Below are positions 1-7,873 of a stretch of DNA of 34,417 nt, piece by piece. Both the position numbers and the translations under genes were made by a program. Source of the stretch: an uncultured Prevotellaceae bacterium (GTDB lineage: Bacteria; Bacteroidota; Bacteroidia; Bacteroidales; Bacteroidaceae); assembly GCA_900314125.1 (NCBI GenBank), contig OMUD01000227.1, forward strand, positions 1-34,417, written 5' to 3'. The first letter of the stretch is position 1. Each line of letters begins with the position of its first letter. Under the pieces are notes generated by a model. It had not been told where the DNA came from. It did not search any database and saw only the letters and a program-made list of their open reading frames with translations.

Positions 1-97
1 TTTCCACCTTGTTTTTTGCAGATAAATGCATGTATAACTTCCTTTTCTTACTTTAATAAATAAATCTGATATGATCTGACTAACGATATATGTATAA

Positions 98-139
98 GTT
101 CCCCACTTATCCAAAATTTATTCTGGATAAGTGGGGAAA
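98..139. terminator. Inverted repeat downstream of tyrA
   Basis: A near-perfect inverted repeat lies 38 bases past the tyrA stop. The left arm is at 99-113 and the right arm at 124-138, giving a 15 bp stem with a 10-base loop. No clear T-run follows on either strand, so it is only a tentative terminator for the aromatic operon. Each arm includes a TTATCCA word resembling part of a DnaA box, which is probably chance. The rest of 1-176 shows no gene. Confidence 0.4.
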
Positions 140-176
140 CAAAATGTCCATGCTGGAAACAGCAACGGATGAGTGG

Positions 177-953
177 TTATTTGATGTTCTTTCTGATTTT
201 TGTCAGATAGCGCTGCATGCGCTCCTCGTCTTTCGTGTCGATGATGGCGATGAGCTCTTTCATCTCCGTGCGGATTTGTTCCACCTGGTCTTTGGTGTAG
301 GGGTTGAACAGGATTTCGCGCAGCAGGGTGTCGTCCTCGCTCAGCACACCCTTGGCGATCTTCATGTGCCGCTTGAAGGTGGTGCCAGGAGCATCCTGGT
401 GTTTCATCACGGCAGCAAAGGCGAAGGTGGAGATGAACGGGATGGACAGCGAGTATGCCACCGTCTGGTCGTGCTCATCAAACGTGTATTCAAAGATGTT
501 CAGACCCAGGCGTGAGTAGAGATCCTTGAAAAAGCATCGTCCCATGTAGTCGCCTTCGTTGATGATGATGGCGTTCTCGTCCGACAGCTTGCCGAGGTTG
601 GCGAAGGTGGGACCGAACATGGGGTGGGTGCTCACATAATGGAATCCGCTTTCTTCATAAAACTCCTTGAATCCGGTCTTCACGGAACTGATGTCGCTCA
701 GGATGCAATGCTCTTTCGGAAGATGCGGAATGACCTGGCGGAACACATCGAGCGTGTATTTCAGACTTACGGCGTTGATGACGAGGTCAGGACGGAACTC
801 CTCAATCTCCTCCATCGTGGTGAAACGCTGGGTGTTGTAGAGGAAGCGCATGCGCTTCGGGTCGATGTCATAAACGGCCACCTCATGGTCGAAACTCAAT
901 AGGTCGGTGAAGAAAGAGCCCATTTTTCCAGCTCCCAATATCAATATCTTCAT
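177..953 (-). CDS. tyrA: Prephenate dehydrogenase
   Basis: This 258-residue NAD(P)-dependent enzyme makes 4-hydroxyphenylpyruvate from prephenate, the committed step to tyrosine, in the cytoplasm. The N-terminus shows a Rossmann glycine motif (G7-A-G-K-M-G12), followed by DISSVK at 87-92 and HPMFGPT starting at H110, both typical of the TyrA family. There is no fused chorismate mutase or ACT domain; the mutase is supplied by the DAHP synthase fusion upstream. It is the last gene of the aromatic operon, 21 bases after the small membrane protein, and so should be under the attenuator near 4.5-4.7 kb. The family call is firm; the cofactor preference cannot be read. Confidence 0.93.
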   Translation of the reverse strand: MKILILGAGKMGSFFTDLLSFDHEVAVYDIDPKRMRFLYNTQRFTTMEEIEEFRPDLVINAVSLKYTLDVFRQVIPHLPKEHCILSDISSVKTGFKEFYEESGFHYVSTHPMFGPTFANLGKLSDENAIIINEGDYMGRCFFKDLYSRLGLNIFEYTFDEHDQTVAYSLSIPFISTFAFAAVMKHQDAPGTTFKRHMKIAKGVLSEDDTLLREILFNPYTKDQVEQIRTEMKELIAIIDTKDEERMQRYLTKIRKNIK

Positions 954-974
954 AATGACGTGATTTTGAAATTG

Positions 975-1145
975 CTATTTGTTTTCCCACCAATGCTCCG
1001 GTTTTTCAATGCGCTGGCTCTCGTCCATCTGCTTCGGAGGAAGCAGAAGCACCAGTACGGTCACCACTGCCAACCCAAGGACCAGCAGCAACACCAACAC
1101 CTTGCGGTCAGACTTTATGAAGTGAAAAAAACTGTTGCGTCGCAT
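975..1145 (-). CDS. Small single-pass membrane protein in the aromatic operon
   Basis: A 56-residue protein that I cannot assign to a family. It starts MRRNSFFHFIKSDRK, has one strongly hydrophobic segment (about residues 17-35, rich in L and V), then a short polar tail ending in PEHWWENK. The positive N-terminus suggests the tail faces the periplasm. The ATG at 1145 is preferred to an upstream in-frame ATG at 1214 that would overlap the DAHP synthase gene. It lies 13 bases after that gene and 21 before tyrA, so it is very likely translated from the operon. The N-terminus resembles the membrane anchor of some Bacteroidetes helix-hairpin-helix proteins, so it could be a remnant of one. Confidence 0.6.
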   Translation of the reverse strand: MRRNSFFHFIKSDRKVLVLLLVLGLAVVTVLVLLLPPKQMDESQRIEKPEHWWENK

Positions 1146-1158
1146 GGCGGGTGGTTTG

Positions 1159-2226
1159 TCAATTGTTGAGGATTTCCATCTGCTGACGCACGCTCTCCTC
1201 GTGAATGGCTTCAAAGATGGTGTTCATGCAAGATGGCGAAATGCCGCAGAGGGTTCCCTGGGCACCGCGCTTGTCGATGATTTCAGAATAGCGTTTTGAC
1301 TGAAGCACGGTCATCTTGTGCTCTTTCTTGTATTGTCCGATTTCGCGGCAGACGCGCATCCGCTTGGCCAACAGTTCGATAAACTCGTTGTCGATGCTGT
1401 CAATTTGTTTGCGGAGTTCCAGGATGTTCTCAGTCGTGACCGTCTCATCACGGATGACAAGCAGGTTCAGGATGTAGCTGAGAATGTCTGGCGTCACCTG
1501 CTGCTTGGCGTCGCTCCATGCACTGTCGGGATCGATGTGGCTTTCCACGATCAGTCCCTCCATGCCCAGGTCCATGGCTTGCTGGCAGAGTGGGGCGATG
1601 AGGTCGCGGCGCCCTCCGATGTGGCTTGGGTCACAGATGATGGGCAGCTGTGGAATGCGCCGGTTGAGCTCGATCGGAATCTGCCACATCGGCAGGTTGC
1701 GGTAAATCTTGCGGTCATAGCTGGAGAAACCGCGGTGGATGGCGCCCAGACGTTTGATGCCACTGCCGTTGATGCGCTCCAACGCACCAATCCAGAGCTC
1801 GATGTCGGGGTTCACGGGGTTCTTCACCAACACGGGCACGTCAACTCCCTTCAAGGAGTCGGCCAATTCCTGAACGGCGAATGGATTGGCGGTGGTGCGG
1901 GCACCAACCCACAGAATGTCAACACCGGCTTCAAGGGCCTGCTCCACATGAACAGGCGTGGCCACTTCCGTTGCGACGAGCATGCCTGTCTCTTTTTTCA
2001 CGCGTTGCAGCCATGGTAACGCTTTCTGGCCATTACCCTCGAATCCTCCTGGTTTGGTGCGGGGTTTCCACACTCCTGCACGGAAAATCTTGATTCCGTT
2101 ATTCGACAGCTGACGGGCTGTCTCCATCACTTGCTCTTCTGTCTCAGCACTGCACGGACCGGCAATTACCATAGGGCGCTCGGTACTTACGCCTGGCAGA
2201 TTCAAAGGTTTTAATTCTAATTCCAT
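1159..2226 (-). CDS. aroF: Bifunctional DAHP synthase / chorismate mutase
   Basis: This 355-residue fusion acts at two steps of aromatic synthesis. Residues about 1-255 are a type I-beta DAHP synthase (PEP plus erythrose-4-phosphate to DAHP), with GPCSAE at 23-28, KPRT at 54-57, GARTTANP near 108-115 and CDPSH at 198-202, residues that bind PEP and the metal. Residues about 262-350 are an AroQ-type chorismate mutase (ELRKQIDSIDNEFIELLAKR and following helices), making prephenate for PheA and TyrA. No ACT domain is visible, so feedback may act through the mutase domain as in other such fusions. It sits between the aminotransferase and tyrA. The symbol for this fusion varies between genomes (aroF, aroA, aroH). 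Confidence 0.92.
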   Translation of the reverse strand: MELELKPLNLPGVSTERPMVIAGPCSAETEEQVMETARQLSNNGIKIFRAGVWKPRTKPGGFEGNGQKALPWLQRVKKETGMLVATEVATPVHVEQALEAGVDILWVGARTTANPFAVQELADSLKGVDVPVLVKNPVNPDIELWIGALERINGSGIKRLGAIHRGFSSYDRKIYRNLPMWQIPIELNRRIPQLPIICDPSHIGGRRDLIAPLCQQAMDLGMEGLIVESHIDPDSAWSDAKQQVTPDILSYILNLLVIRDETVTTENILELRKQIDSIDNEFIELLAKRMRVCREIGQYKKEHKMTVLQSKRYSEIIDKRGAQGTLCGISPSCMNTIFEAIHEESVRQQMEILNN

Positions 2227-2320
2227 ATCGTTGTTTTTTTATTTGCTGATTGATGTTTGTTATTTTTCTGATTTACGACTTATAGACTGGTTTTGATTGC
2301 TGTTGGATTTCAAAACAGGC

Positions 2321-3511
2321 TTAACCAAACACTTGCTTGATGCGTTTCAGCGCTTCTTCCATCTGCTCGTTCTTGGCGCAGAGGGAGATGCGGATGTAGC
2401 GCTTGCCGTTGCTGCCGAAGATGAATCCTGGTGTGATGAACACGCGGGCTTCGTGGAGCACGCGTTCTGTCAGTTCTTCCACGTCGGCATAGCTCTCAGG
2501 AATCTTTCCCCAAAGGAACATACCCTGCTGCTGGCTGTCGAAGGTGCAACCCAAGGTGGTCATGATTTCCTCTGCGATCTTTCTGCGGCTTTTATAAAGT
2601 CGCACATTTGATTCCGTATGCCATTCATCACTGTTGGAATAAGCCTGTGCGGCGGCGAGTTGGAGTGGGCGGAAAGTTCCGCTGTCGATATTGCTCTTGA
2701 TGCGCAGTATCCATTTCACGAAAGTGGCGTTTGTGGCAAGCAGGCCCACGCGCCATCCTGGCATGTTGTGGCTTTTCGACATGGAGTTGAACTCAATGCA
2801 GCATTCCTTGGCGCCTGGAACCTGAAGGATGCTCAGGTGTTCTCCCTCATTGAGAATGAAGCTGTAGGGGTTGTCATTCACGATGACGATGTCGTGGCGG
2901 CGGGCAAAATCCACAAGTTGCTCATAGAGCTTACGGGTGGCACGACCGCCGGTCGGCATGTTGGGATAGTTTGTCCACATGATTTTCACACCGTCCAGAT
3001 TCATCGCCTCCAACTGTTCGAAGTCGGGCTGCCATCCTTTCTCTTCCAGCAGGTCGTAATTCAGAATTTGGGTGCCGAGGATGCGGTTGAGTGAGGTGTA
3101 GGTGGGGTAGCCGGGATTTGGCACCAGCACTTTGTCGCCCACATTGCACAAAGCCAGCGTCACATGCAGGATGCCTTCTTTTGAGCCGATGAGCGGTTGG
3201 ATTTCAGTGTCGGGGTTCAGATCCACTCCATACCAGCGTTTGTAGAATCCCGCCATAGCCTTGCGAAGCTCGGGAATTCCCACTGTGGGTTGATAACCAT
3301 GTGCGTTGTCAAGTTTTGCATTCTCACAAAGCACGTCGATGGTCTCTTTCGATGGTGGCATGTCGGGACTTCCGATAGCTAGGCTGATCACGTTCTTCCC
3401 TTCGGCATTCATGCGCGCCACTTCCTTCCCTTTGGTGCTGAAATAGTATTCCTGCACCGTTGCGATGCGGTCGGCAGGGCGTATGTGCTCATTGTAGTTC
3501 TTTGTCTCCAT
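2321..3511 (-). CDS. PLP-dependent class I aminotransferase, probably aromatic
   Basis: This 396-residue fold-type I aminotransferase has the PLP lysine K246 in SMSKSHNMPGWR, the NYPNMPTGG segment near 181-189 and the DNPYS segment near 213-217. Its closest named relatives are LL-diaminopimelate and aspartate/tyrosine aminotransferases. Placement between pheA and the DAHP synthase-chorismate mutase gene suggests it transaminates phenylpyruvate and 4-hydroxyphenylpyruvate in the last step of phenylalanine and tyrosine synthesis. That is inference from context, and diaminopimelate or aspartate activity remains possible. About 84 bases separate it from pheA, with no terminator seen between them. 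Confidence 0.88.
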   Translation of the reverse strand: METKNYNEHIRPADRIATVQEYYFSTKGKEVARMNAEGKNVISLAIGSPDMPPSKETIDVLCENAKLDNAHGYQPTVGIPELRKAMAGFYKRWYGVDLNPDTEIQPLIGSKEGILHVTLALCNVGDKVLVPNPGYPTYTSLNRILGTQILNYDLLEEKGWQPDFEQLEAMNLDGVKIMWTNYPNMPTGGRATRKLYEQLVDFARRHDIVIVNDNPYSFILNEGEHLSILQVPGAKECCIEFNSMSKSHNMPGWRVGLLATNATFVKWILRIKSNIDSGTFRPLQLAAAQAYSNSDEWHTESNVRLYKSRRKIAEEIMTTLGCTFDSQQQGMFLWGKIPESYADVEELTERVLHEARVFITPGFIFGSNGKRYIRISLCAKNEQMEEALKRIKQVFG

Positions 3512-3595
3512 ATTTTTTAGATTTTTGTTTCTTCAATACGACGGCGATTGTTGCGTTTTTTTCTTTTCTGATAGCAAGGCAACTTTTCATTCCCG

Positions 3596-4441
3596 TCAGA
3601 TGGTTGATTTACCGTTTTTATATTCACCCAGAATCTTCAGTTTGCTGATTAAAGGACGGATGGCGTCGATGGACTGGCGGTATCGGGTGTAATCGTCGTA
3701 GGTGAGGTCGATGTAGAACATGTATTCCCATTCCTGTCCGATGATGGGCAGCGATTGGATTTTTGTGAGGTTGATCCGGTAGAACGACAGGATGGACAAC
3801 ACCTGAGACAGGCTTCCCTCGCTGTGGGGAAGGGTGAAGACAATGCTCGACTTGTCGGACTTGTGGGGGTCGATGTAGAGTTTTGATTTTTCTGGCTTCG
3901 ACACCACCAAAAAACGGGTGAAGTTATGTTTGTTGGTCTCAATTCCTTCTTCCAGAATCTTCATCCCATAGAGTGGGGCGGCGAATTTGGAGCAGATGGC
4001 GGCATGACCTCTCATGTTTTGTTCGCTGATGTCTTTGGCAGACCCTGCGGTGTCGGCGGTCTCCACAATCTTGAAATCAGGATGGTGGTGCAGGAAGTCG
4101 CGGCACTGCATCAAAGCCACTGGGTGGGAGTTCACTTCCGTGATGTCGTCCCAGTCTTCGTCGGGCAGACACATGAGGCTGTGACTGATTCTCAGTTTGT
4201 GCTCTCCGATAATCTGTGTGCCGCTGTCACGCAGCAACTCATAGTTGTGGAGCAGGCTGCCGGCAATCGTATTCTCTATGGCCACCAGTCCCAGCGTGTC
4301 GGTGTCGTCGTCCATACATTCAAACACCTGTTCAAAGGTGTCGCAACACACAATGTCGAGTTCCTCACCTGCGAAATACTTGTGGGCTGCGATGTCGTGG
4401 AAACTCCCGACCACTCCCTGGATGGCAATCTTTTTGATCAT
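3596..4441 (-). CDS. pheA: Prephenate dehydratase
   Basis: This 281-residue enzyme converts prephenate to phenylpyruvate. Residues about 4-180 are the catalytic domain, ending in the conserved T175-R176-F177 motif; residues about 197-275 are an ACT domain that normally binds phenylalanine. The usual ESRP motif of that domain reads QSLP here (229-232). The start at 4441 (MIKKIAIQG) matches the family start; the reading frame is open upstream but would run through the attenuator terminator hairpin, so that extension is not protein. It is first in the aromatic operon and lies directly behind the leader peptide and attenuator. Confidence 0.93.
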   Translation of the reverse strand: MIKKIAIQGVVGSFHDIAAHKYFAGEELDIVCCDTFEQVFECMDDDTDTLGLVAIENTIAGSLLHNYELLRDSGTQIIGEHKLRISHSLMCLPDEDWDDITEVNSHPVALMQCRDFLHHHPDFKIVETADTAGSAKDISEQNMRGHAAICSKFAAPLYGMKILEEGIETNKHNFTRFLVVSKPEKSKLYIDPHKSDKSSIVFTLPHSEGSLSQVLSILSFYRINLTKIQSLPIIGQEWEYMFYIDLTYDDYTRYRQSIDAIRPLISKLKILGEYKNGKSTI

Positions 4442-4501
4442 TTGTTTTTGTTTTGAAAGTTGATGTCGCTTTGTCTGGAGAAGGGACTGACCCAGATGTG
4501 C

Positions 4502-4531
4502 AAAAAAAAAGCCCCGCTCATCGAGCGGGGC
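4502..4531 (-). terminator. Attenuator terminator upstream of pheA
   Basis: On the minus strand a perfect 9 bp GC-rich stem (GCCCCGCTC pairing with GAGCGGGGC, 3-base loop; arms 4523-4531 and 4511-4519) is followed by nine Ts. It lies between the leader peptide and pheA, so it must be read through for the operon to be expressed. Its first arm can instead pair with 4584-4590, giving an antiterminator. Confidence 0.85.
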
Positions 4532-4583
4532 CTTTATGCTGTGGTTTTTATGATTCTTCATCTAATTGGTATGCATACGACTT

Positions 4584-4590
4584 CCCGCTC
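4584..4590 (-). promoter_or_regulatory. Predicted antiterminator arm
   Basis: The minus-strand word GAGCGGG directly follows the leader peptide stop codon and is identical to the start of the terminator's second arm. It can pair with the terminator's first arm. A ribosome resting at the leader stop would cover it and allow termination; a ribosome stalled earlier at the Tyr/Phe codons would leave it free. The pairing is read from the sequence; the mechanism is inferred from classical amino-acid attenuators. Confidence 0.7.
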
Positions 4591-4647
4591 TTACTTGTTG
4601 TTAAAGTAAAAGTAAAAAAAGTAATATGCGTTCCAAGATAATCTCAT
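4591..4647 (-). CDS. pheL: Aromatic-operon leader peptide
   Basis: An 18-codon reading frame on the minus strand encodes MRLSWNAYYFFYFYFNNK and ends in TAA. Eight consecutive residues are tyrosine or phenylalanine (four each), the end products of the operon. It starts roughly 15 bases after the predicted transcription start and is followed at once by the antiterminator arm and then the attenuator terminator. This is the arrangement of a pheA-type leader peptide whose translation senses charged tRNA-Phe and tRNA-Tyr. The gene symbol is by analogy only. The peptide itself need have no function. Confidence 0.8.
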   Translation of the reverse strand: MRLSWNAYYFFYFYFNNK

Positions 4648-4667
4648 TGTCTCTTTCTTTCTTTGTG

Positions 4668-4698
4668 CAAAATTAGTGAAAAATGGATTTACGACCAA
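4668..4698 (-). promoter_or_regulatory. Promoter of the aromatic operon
   Basis: The minus strand reads TTG (4696-4698), a 20-base spacer, then TAATTTTG (4668-4675), matching the Bacteroidetes primary sigma factor consensus. Transcription would start near 4660, just ahead of the leader peptide ATG at 4647. Confidence 0.65.
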
Positions 4699-4874
4699 GG
4701 CTTTTTTGAAAAAAGTTTGACTTTATTTGAATTTTTTGTCAAAAAGATGGCGAACTGTGGTATTTTCTACCAAAAAGATAGTGTTATTGACTCTTTTTGT
4801 CTGATGTCCGCTTGTTTGCCTATGGATAGCAAAACGGTCTTCTGTGCCCTTTTTCCAGATTGAGCCCGCGTTTT

Positions 4875-5843
4875 TTATCCGAATGGATTCACGGAATTGT
4901 AGCGTTCGCGCATTTCCTGCTCGATATCCACTTGTTTGCCCATGGCTTGCTCTTGCTCCGCTTTCAGCTCATCCGCGCGATTCTGGTCAGTGAGTGCTCC
5001 TTGCTCATCTCCTTGGCGGCGTCGCAGTTCAGAGCGAAGTCTGAGGAGCGACTCCTGTTCTCCAATCTGCTCAATGGCGTCGTCGATGGTCTGTGCGGCT
5101 TCGGCAAGTTGACCATCGTTGAGCTGGATACCAGCTATCTTTGCGTATGCTTCGGGAATGAAAGGATTTTCTTCCAACACATTATTATATAGCGTGAGTG
5201 CTTCTTCTACATTGCCCATGGCTTCCAGAATCATGCCTTTCTGCATCAGCACCTCGTCGTCACCACTGTCGTTTCCAATCAGCTGTTCCACGTCGGCAAG
5301 GGCTTGCTCATAGTTCTCTTTTTTCTGGAGAATCTCTGCCCTGAGCAGCAAAGCGTCGTGTGGGTTCTCACTCTTCTCAATGGCCAGGGTGGCATTTTCC
5401 TCTGCGTGGTCATAGTCTCCTATGGTCAGCTGTTTGCGAGCCAGATGATAGTATGGCCCTGCCAGGTCTGGGTCGATGTTGATGGCTTGTTGGCAGATAT
5501 CATCCATCTCGTCGTAGCGTTCCAACTGATAAAGGAGGTCGGCGAGGGTCACGGGATAACGGGCGTCGTTGGGATAAAGGCCGCACATTTCCTCCAGTTC
5601 GTCGGCGGCACTCTCAATGTCACCTTTGCGCAGGTAAGCATTGACGAGATAGGTCTGAGCCTCGGCGTCGGCCTTGATGTCGAGCGCATGGGTGAGGCAG
5701 GCAATGGCGTAGTCGGCTCGCCCAATCCGCAGGGCTTGGATGCCGTCGAATTTCAACACGTCGAAATTATTTTCCTGACGCTTGGCGTCTTTCTCTTCCT
5801 CGGACTCTTCCTTACCCGAGAATAATGTCTTGAAAAATCCCAT
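4875..5843 (-). CDS. Tetratricopeptide repeat protein
   Basis: A 322-residue protein built largely of TPR helices from about residue 27 to 265 (repeats around DVLKFDGIQALRIGRADYA, AQTYLVNAYLRKGDIESA, and AGPYYHLARKQLTIGDYDHA). The N-terminus is short and charged (EESEEEKDAKRQ) with no signal peptide, so it is probably cytoplasmic. The C-terminal 60 residues are rich in Glu, Gln and Arg and likely form a coiled coil, ending in NSVNPFG. TPR proteins usually act as scaffolds; the partner is not apparent. It lies 41 bases after recQ and is probably in the recJ-recQ operon, which does not by itself show a role in repair. Confidence 0.8.
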   Translation of the reverse strand: MGFFKTLFSGKEESEEEKDAKRQENNFDVLKFDGIQALRIGRADYAIACLTHALDIKADAEAQTYLVNAYLRKGDIESAADELEEMCGLYPNDARYPVTLADLLYQLERYDEMDDICQQAINIDPDLAGPYYHLARKQLTIGDYDHAEENATLAIEKSENPHDALLLRAEILQKKENYEQALADVEQLIGNDSGDDEVLMQKGMILEAMGNVEEALTLYNNVLEENPFIPEAYAKIAGIQLNDGQLAEAAQTIDDAIEQIGEQESLLRLRSELRRRQGDEQGALTDQNRADELKAEQEQAMGKQVDIEQEMRERYNSVNPFG

Positions 5844-5884
5844 TTGATGTCGTTTTGTTTGGTTGGGTATGTGATGATTTTAAA

Positions 5885-7813
5885 CTATTCTTGAGTTCGC
5901 TTTATTCTCATCTTGCTTCCGCAGACCTCCACTTCTTCCTCTTCCAGCATGGCTTGGAACGTGTGGTCGATTTTTGTCCGGTTGGCGGAGAGCCCGTTCA
6001 GTTCCTTGATGCCGTGCCATGCACCGTCGGCAAGCAGACTACGTATCTGCTCTTCAATGGATGTCTCACTTTCCGCTGATTTTCCACTGTGCTTTCTCCT
6101 CACGCACACATCGCAGTGTCCACAGTCTTCAGCATCGGTCTGCCCAAAATATTCAAGCAGGAGCCGGCTGCGGCATTTTGTGGTGGACGATGCATACTTG
6201 AGCATCTCGTCAATGCGCATCTGATAGTCGGTCTTGCGGTCAGCATACACGTTGTCGGGCAAGAATACCATGTCGGTGTCCACCCGCTCCCTAAGGAAGG
6301 TTATGGTGGGCAGGTTGCTGCGGGGGATGTAGTCGATGATGCGGTATTGTGCCAAGCTTTTCAGTTCCTCATATATGACTTCCACGCTGATACCCGTAAG
6401 GTGTGACAGATGGAGCTCGTCGATATAGGTGTAGTCGGCGAAGAGCCCTGTGTAGTTGCGCAGCATAGCGTTGAGCAGCGTCTCACGCGTCTTGCTGCCT
6501 TCATGGAGCCGGTAGAGGTCTTCCTTGTTGAGGGCGAATCTCACTCTCGACTTAAACTCGGGGTCGGTGCAGTAGTCGATGTAACCTGCATTGCTCAGCA
6601 GATGGAGCGCACTCTCGGTCTGTACGGCAAACTGTTTGAATGCCCGGCAGAATTTGTCGATGCTGAATTGGAAGGTGCGGTTGAGCGCTTCTCCCACGCC
6701 TATCTGGAAGAAATAGCAGATGTTCTCGTAGGTGGTCTTGATATAGTCGATGTCGGGATAAGTCTCAGGAATACGTCGATGTAGTTTCCCTTTGTCCTGC
6801 GGGTTGTAGAGCAGTACGGCGTACGACCGCTTTCCGTCGCGTCCGGCTCTTCCAGCTTCCTGGAAGTAGGCTTCAATGGAGTCGGGAATGTTGTAGTGGA
6901 TGACGAGGCGCACATCGGGTTTGTCAATCCCCATGCCGAAGGCGTTGGTTGCCACCATCACCCTGCAGCGTCCTTTCGTCCAGTTGGCTTGGCGCAGGTC
7001 GCGTTCTGCTTCAGTCAGTCCTGCATGGTAGTTCTCGGAGAGAATCCCTTCTGACTCAAGGTATCGGGCAATCTCGCTCGTCAGCCTGCGGGAGCGGGTA
7101 TAGACGATGGCGCTTCCTTCCTTCACGCTGTTGAGAATGTGGATGAGCTCATCGTTTTTGTTTTCTGTCTGCCGCACCACATAAACCAGGTTCTTGCGCT
7201 CAAAACTCATGGAGAACACGTTCTTCTCCTTAAAGCAGAGACGGTCCTGGATGTCGTCCACCACCTTTGGAGTGGCGGTGGCGGTGAGGGCGAGCACGGG
7301 GACGGGGTAGGGTATCAGTCGCCGGAGGTTGGCAATCTCAAGGTAGGATGGCCTGAAGTCATATCCCCACTGCGAGATGCAGTGCGCTTCGTCCACGCAA
7401 ATCATGCAGATGTTGCGCATGAAGCGTAGTTTGGCTTGAAACAGCTCGGTGGTAAGTCGCTCGGGAGAGACATACAGGAACTTGAAATTGCCGAACACAC
7501 AGTTCTCCAACACCCGCTCAATGTCATTCCGCATCATGCCGGAATAGACTGCCTCGGCTTTGATTTCTCTCATCCTGAGTTGCGATACTTGGTCCTTCAT
7601 CAGGGCGATGAGTGGAGTCACCACTATGCACATGCCATCCATGGCGATGGTGGGCACCTGAAAACACACTGATTTCCCTCCGCCGGTGGGCATCAGTCCC
7701 AAGGTGTCTTTGCCGCTGCCGATGGATTCGATAATCTCACGTTGGATTCCACGGAAATCATCGTGTCCCCAGTATTCCTTAAGTATCTTTCTATAGTCTT
7801 CTATGGTCCGCAT
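5885..7813 (-). CDS. recQ: RecQ-family ATP-dependent DNA helicase
   Basis: A 642-residue superfamily 2 helicase that unwinds DNA 3' to 5' during recombination and repair. Walker A is MPTGGGKS (41-48), the Walker B box is DEAH (141-144) followed by CISQWGYDFRP typical of RecQ, and the second RecA-like lobe carries AFGMGIDKPDVR and QEAGRAGRDG. A zinc-binding cluster follows (KCRSRLLLEYFG, then CGHCDVC). A recognisable HRDC domain is not seen at the C-terminus, which instead ends in a short winged-helix-like segment. It lies 60 bases downstream of recJ; RecQ and RecJ cooperate in end resection in other bacteria, so the pairing makes functional sense. Confidence 0.92.
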   Translation of the reverse strand: MRTIEDYRKILKEYWGHDDFRGIQREIIESIGSGKDTLGLMPTGGGKSVCFQVPTIAMDGMCIVVTPLIALMKDQVSQLRMREIKAEAVYSGMMRNDIERVLENCVFGNFKFLYVSPERLTTELFQAKLRFMRNICMICVDEAHCISQWGYDFRPSYLEIANLRRLIPYPVPVLALTATATPKVVDDIQDRLCFKEKNVFSMSFERKNLVYVVRQTENKNDELIHILNSVKEGSAIVYTRSRRLTSEIARYLESEGILSENYHAGLTEAERDLRQANWTKGRCRVMVATNAFGMGIDKPDVRLVIHYNIPDSIEAYFQEAGRAGRDGKRSYAVLLYNPQDKGKLHRRIPETYPDIDYIKTTYENICYFFQIGVGEALNRTFQFSIDKFCRAFKQFAVQTESALHLLSNAGYIDYCTDPEFKSRVRFALNKEDLYRLHEGSKTRETLLNAMLRNYTGLFADYTYIDELHLSHLTGISVEVIYEELKSLAQYRIIDYIPRSNLPTITFLRERVDTDMVFLPDNVYADRKTDYQMRIDEMLKYASSTTKCRSRLLLEYFGQTDAEDCGHCDVCVRRKHSGKSAESETSIEEQIRSLLADGAWHGIKELNGLSANRTKIDHTFQAMLEEEEVEVCGSKMRIKRTQE

Positions 7814-7873
7814 CGTCCGTGGTGGTGTCCTGAATGGGTGGGGGTGGATTAGGGCCTGAGGGGATTTTAGGAT

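Noticed and set aside
4663-4863. 66-codon plus-strand ORF ahead of the TPR gene end
   Set aside because: It overlaps the pheA promoter, is antisense to the operon leader, has no promoter of its own and no recognisable features.
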